The notes beneath the pieces were generated by a model. That model did no database searches. It saw only the letters and a list, made by a program, of their open reading frames with translations, and was not told where the DNA came from. Below are positions 62,780-64,000 of a stretch of 64,000 bases of DNA, in pieces. The first letter of the stretch is position 1. Each line of letters opens with the position of its first letter. This DNA comes from Candidatus Poribacteria bacterium (lineage in GTDB: Bacteria > Poribacteria > WGA-4E > WGA-3G): the NCBI GenBank assembly GCA_003635315.1, contig PYJD01000042.1, positions 21,635-85,634 on the forward strand, read 5' to 3'. The translations under genes were made by a program, and so were the position numbers.

Positions 62780-64000
62780 TTAGACCTCAACACGAATAAA
62801 CCTAAGATAAGTACCTGACATAAGAACGACAAAAAACAAAATCAACAAGAACAAATCAATAGCTGCAGCGTTGAAATCACGACTGAGACTAAATTCGTCT
62901 TCAAATGTCGGAATTGACTCCGGATTCACTGGCTTTTGTGACATACCTTCTCGAACCCCAATAAAATGACGACTATCTGGATCTGCTCTATCCATATCTG
63001 TGACGAATTCTCGGTATTCGCGTGCATAACGCTGCACGTTATCTAAAAATTGTTGGTGCCGTTCAAACCCTGTTCCGACAAAAACCTCAAGAAGATGCTG
63101 CATAAGCGTAACAGGTGAAATACGGGTAACGGAACGTGCCAGTTGAATTTGGGCAATCTGTTGAGTTAACTGTTCTTGGGACAAACGTTCCTCTTGTTCA
63201 GTACCTTTGGCGACATACTCACTATCAATCTGTATCTTTTTATCTGCTAACCCACGCGTCTCTTGCAAAAGAGTAACGTATTCTTCCTTGAGTTCTTTTA
63301 TGTTTTGGTTTCGACGTTTGAAGTATTCATCATAAGTCATCGGGCTTGAGAACCCACTTGCAATGGAAGCGAAGGTGCTCGGTATAAAAATGACAAAAAC
63401 ACACCACGTCAATAGGAGGATCACAAGGCTCGCAACACTGTTCTGCACAGATGACGAAACTAACAAACCTAACGCAATAAATAGGCATAGGTACAAAATC
63501 GCAATAATGAAAATAATACATAAACGTATCCACACATCTGCACCAAGATCAATGTCTCTGGACATAGAAATTACCAATAGATTCATGAATATCGCAAGAG
63601 TAAACGGAATGCTAATACTTACTAATGCACCTAAAAATTTGCCAATCAATACAGTGTGTCGTGGCACTGAATTCGCCAACATCAATCGGAGCGTACCGCG
63701 TTCACGTTCACTGGAAATAGAATCAAAGGTGAACAGAATTGCTATCAGACTCAGAACATACCCGATTACAAATCCCCAGTCTACTTTGACAGTATCCGGA
63801 CGTATATTGAATACATTAGGAAACGCTGCGGGATAATACAACGACCAGAAAGCCCTTAAATTATTGGCGATCTGAACCCTAGATATGCCGTAGGCATAAT
63901 CTGGCAAAAAGATGTCACCCCCGTCTTCACAAAAATAGAGTGAAGACGGCTTTTTGTAGAGATTTCCAGGTCCTTCTTGTGCAATGCTAAATAAATCTGC
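62780..64000 (-). CDS. ABC-2 type transporter permease, N-terminus beyond the window
   Basis: The frame is open to the right edge, so the true start is outside. At least 406 residues are present. The N-terminal visible part (PSSLYFCEDGGDIFLPDY) resembles the periplasmic loop of DUF3526-type ABC-2 permeases. Then come membrane helices (FVIGYVLSLIAILFTFDSIS), the RERGTLRLMLANSVPR coupling segment, more helices, a cytoplasmic coiled coil and a final helix (FLLILFFVVLMSGTYLRFI). It is the membrane subunit for the ATPase downstream. Confidence 0.87.
   Translation of the reverse strand, partial: ADLFSIAQEGPGNLYKKPSSLYFCEDGGDIFLPDYAYGISRVQIANNLRAFWSLYYPAAFPNVFNIRPDTVKVDWGFVIGYVLSLIAILFTFDSISSERERGTLRLMLANSVPRHTVLIGKFLGALVSISIPFTLAIFMNLLVISMSRDIDLGADVWIRLCIIFIIAILYLCLFIALGLLVSSSVQNSVASLVILLLTWCVFVIFIPSTFASIASGFSSPMTYDEYFKRRNQNIKELKEEYVTLLQETRGLADKKIQIDSEYVAKGTEQEERLSQEQLTQQIAQIQLARSVTRISPVTLMQHLLEVFVGTGFERHQQFLDNVQRYAREYREFVTDMDRADPDSRHFIGVREGMSQKPVNPESIPTFEDEFSLSRDFNAAAIDLFLLILFFVVLMSGTYLRFIRVEV
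63921..63949 (+). terminator. Terminator-like hairpin inside the permease gene
   Basis: CCGTCTTCAC (63921-63930) and GTGAAGACGG (63940-63949) form a perfect 10-bp stem with a nine-base loop, and on the plus strand CTTTTTG follows. It lies inside the permease reading frame on the other strand, so it may be antisense-active, chance, or a codon-level coincidence. Confidence 0.4.

Overview
The window looks like a chromosome segment of a free-living or host-associated Gram-negative bacterium with AT-rich DNA (roughly 40% GC by eye). The gene mix suggests Candidatus Poribacteria or a close relative: three Gfo/Idh/MocA oxidoreductases beside a DapA-family lyase, a secreted 14-blade WD40 protein, NPCBM and NEW3 domain proteins, orphan microcompartment vertex proteins, a PorU/gingipain-like C25 peptidase with a C-terminal sorting-type domain, and abundant short palindromic intergenic repeats. 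The taxonomic call is inference from gene content. No rRNA or tRNA gene was seen. TAA, TAG and TGA are all used as ordinary stops.

Left end (1-3.7 kb, minus strand): debris of a type I restriction specificity gene and of another unidentified gene lies downstream of a tight three-gene unit. That unit encodes a membrane coiled-coil protein, a membrane protein whose soluble part faintly resembles AbiJ N-terminal domains, and a DNA methyltransferase with a C-terminal nuclease-like domain. It is a candidate defence or epigenetic module. From 3.8 to 10.7 kb, still on the minus strand, come three sugar-type oxidoreductases, a DUF2283 protein, the WD40 protein and the DapA-family lyase, interrupted by two miniature inverted-repeat elements.

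Plus strand, 11.8-33.3 kb: a cytochrome c maturation cluster (ccmE, ccmF, ccmH, a CcmI-like protein, a membrane protein with a carboxypeptidase-regulatory-like domain). CcmE carries the unusual CxxxY haem site. Then come a HEAT-repeat protein and a 2-oxoacid:ferredoxin oxidoreductase alpha gene with two nearly identical beta genes. ccmA and ccmB follow and are separated by a miniature element. Next are enolase, an FtsB/DivIC-like protein, a NAGPA-type glycosidase, a lipoprotein, a zinc alcohol dehydrogenase and HemW. After a repeat-rich gap lies a peroxiredoxin-like gene whose catalytic cysteine codon is TGA, a strong selenoprotein candidate. The riboflavin genes ribD, ribE, ribBA and ribH follow.

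34-54 kb: an AT-rich islet flanked by ~80 bp direct repeats, then hisH, a sensor kinase, an NtrC-type regulator, two EutN/CcmL vertex proteins with a coupled lipoprotein, the 1725-residue C25 peptidase, a GNAT protein (minus strand), ndk, two tandem NPCBM-type proteins, aconitase, a DUF4377 lipoprotein and an aldo/keto reductase (minus strand).

Right end (54-64 kb, minus strand): dnaE, then a likely export operon transcribed inward from the right edge: ABC-2 permease (cut by the window end), ABC ATPase, NEW3-domain membrane-anchored protein and TolC-family outer-membrane protein. The two most notable observations are the TGA-interrupted peroxiredoxin and the methyltransferase/membrane-protein unit.
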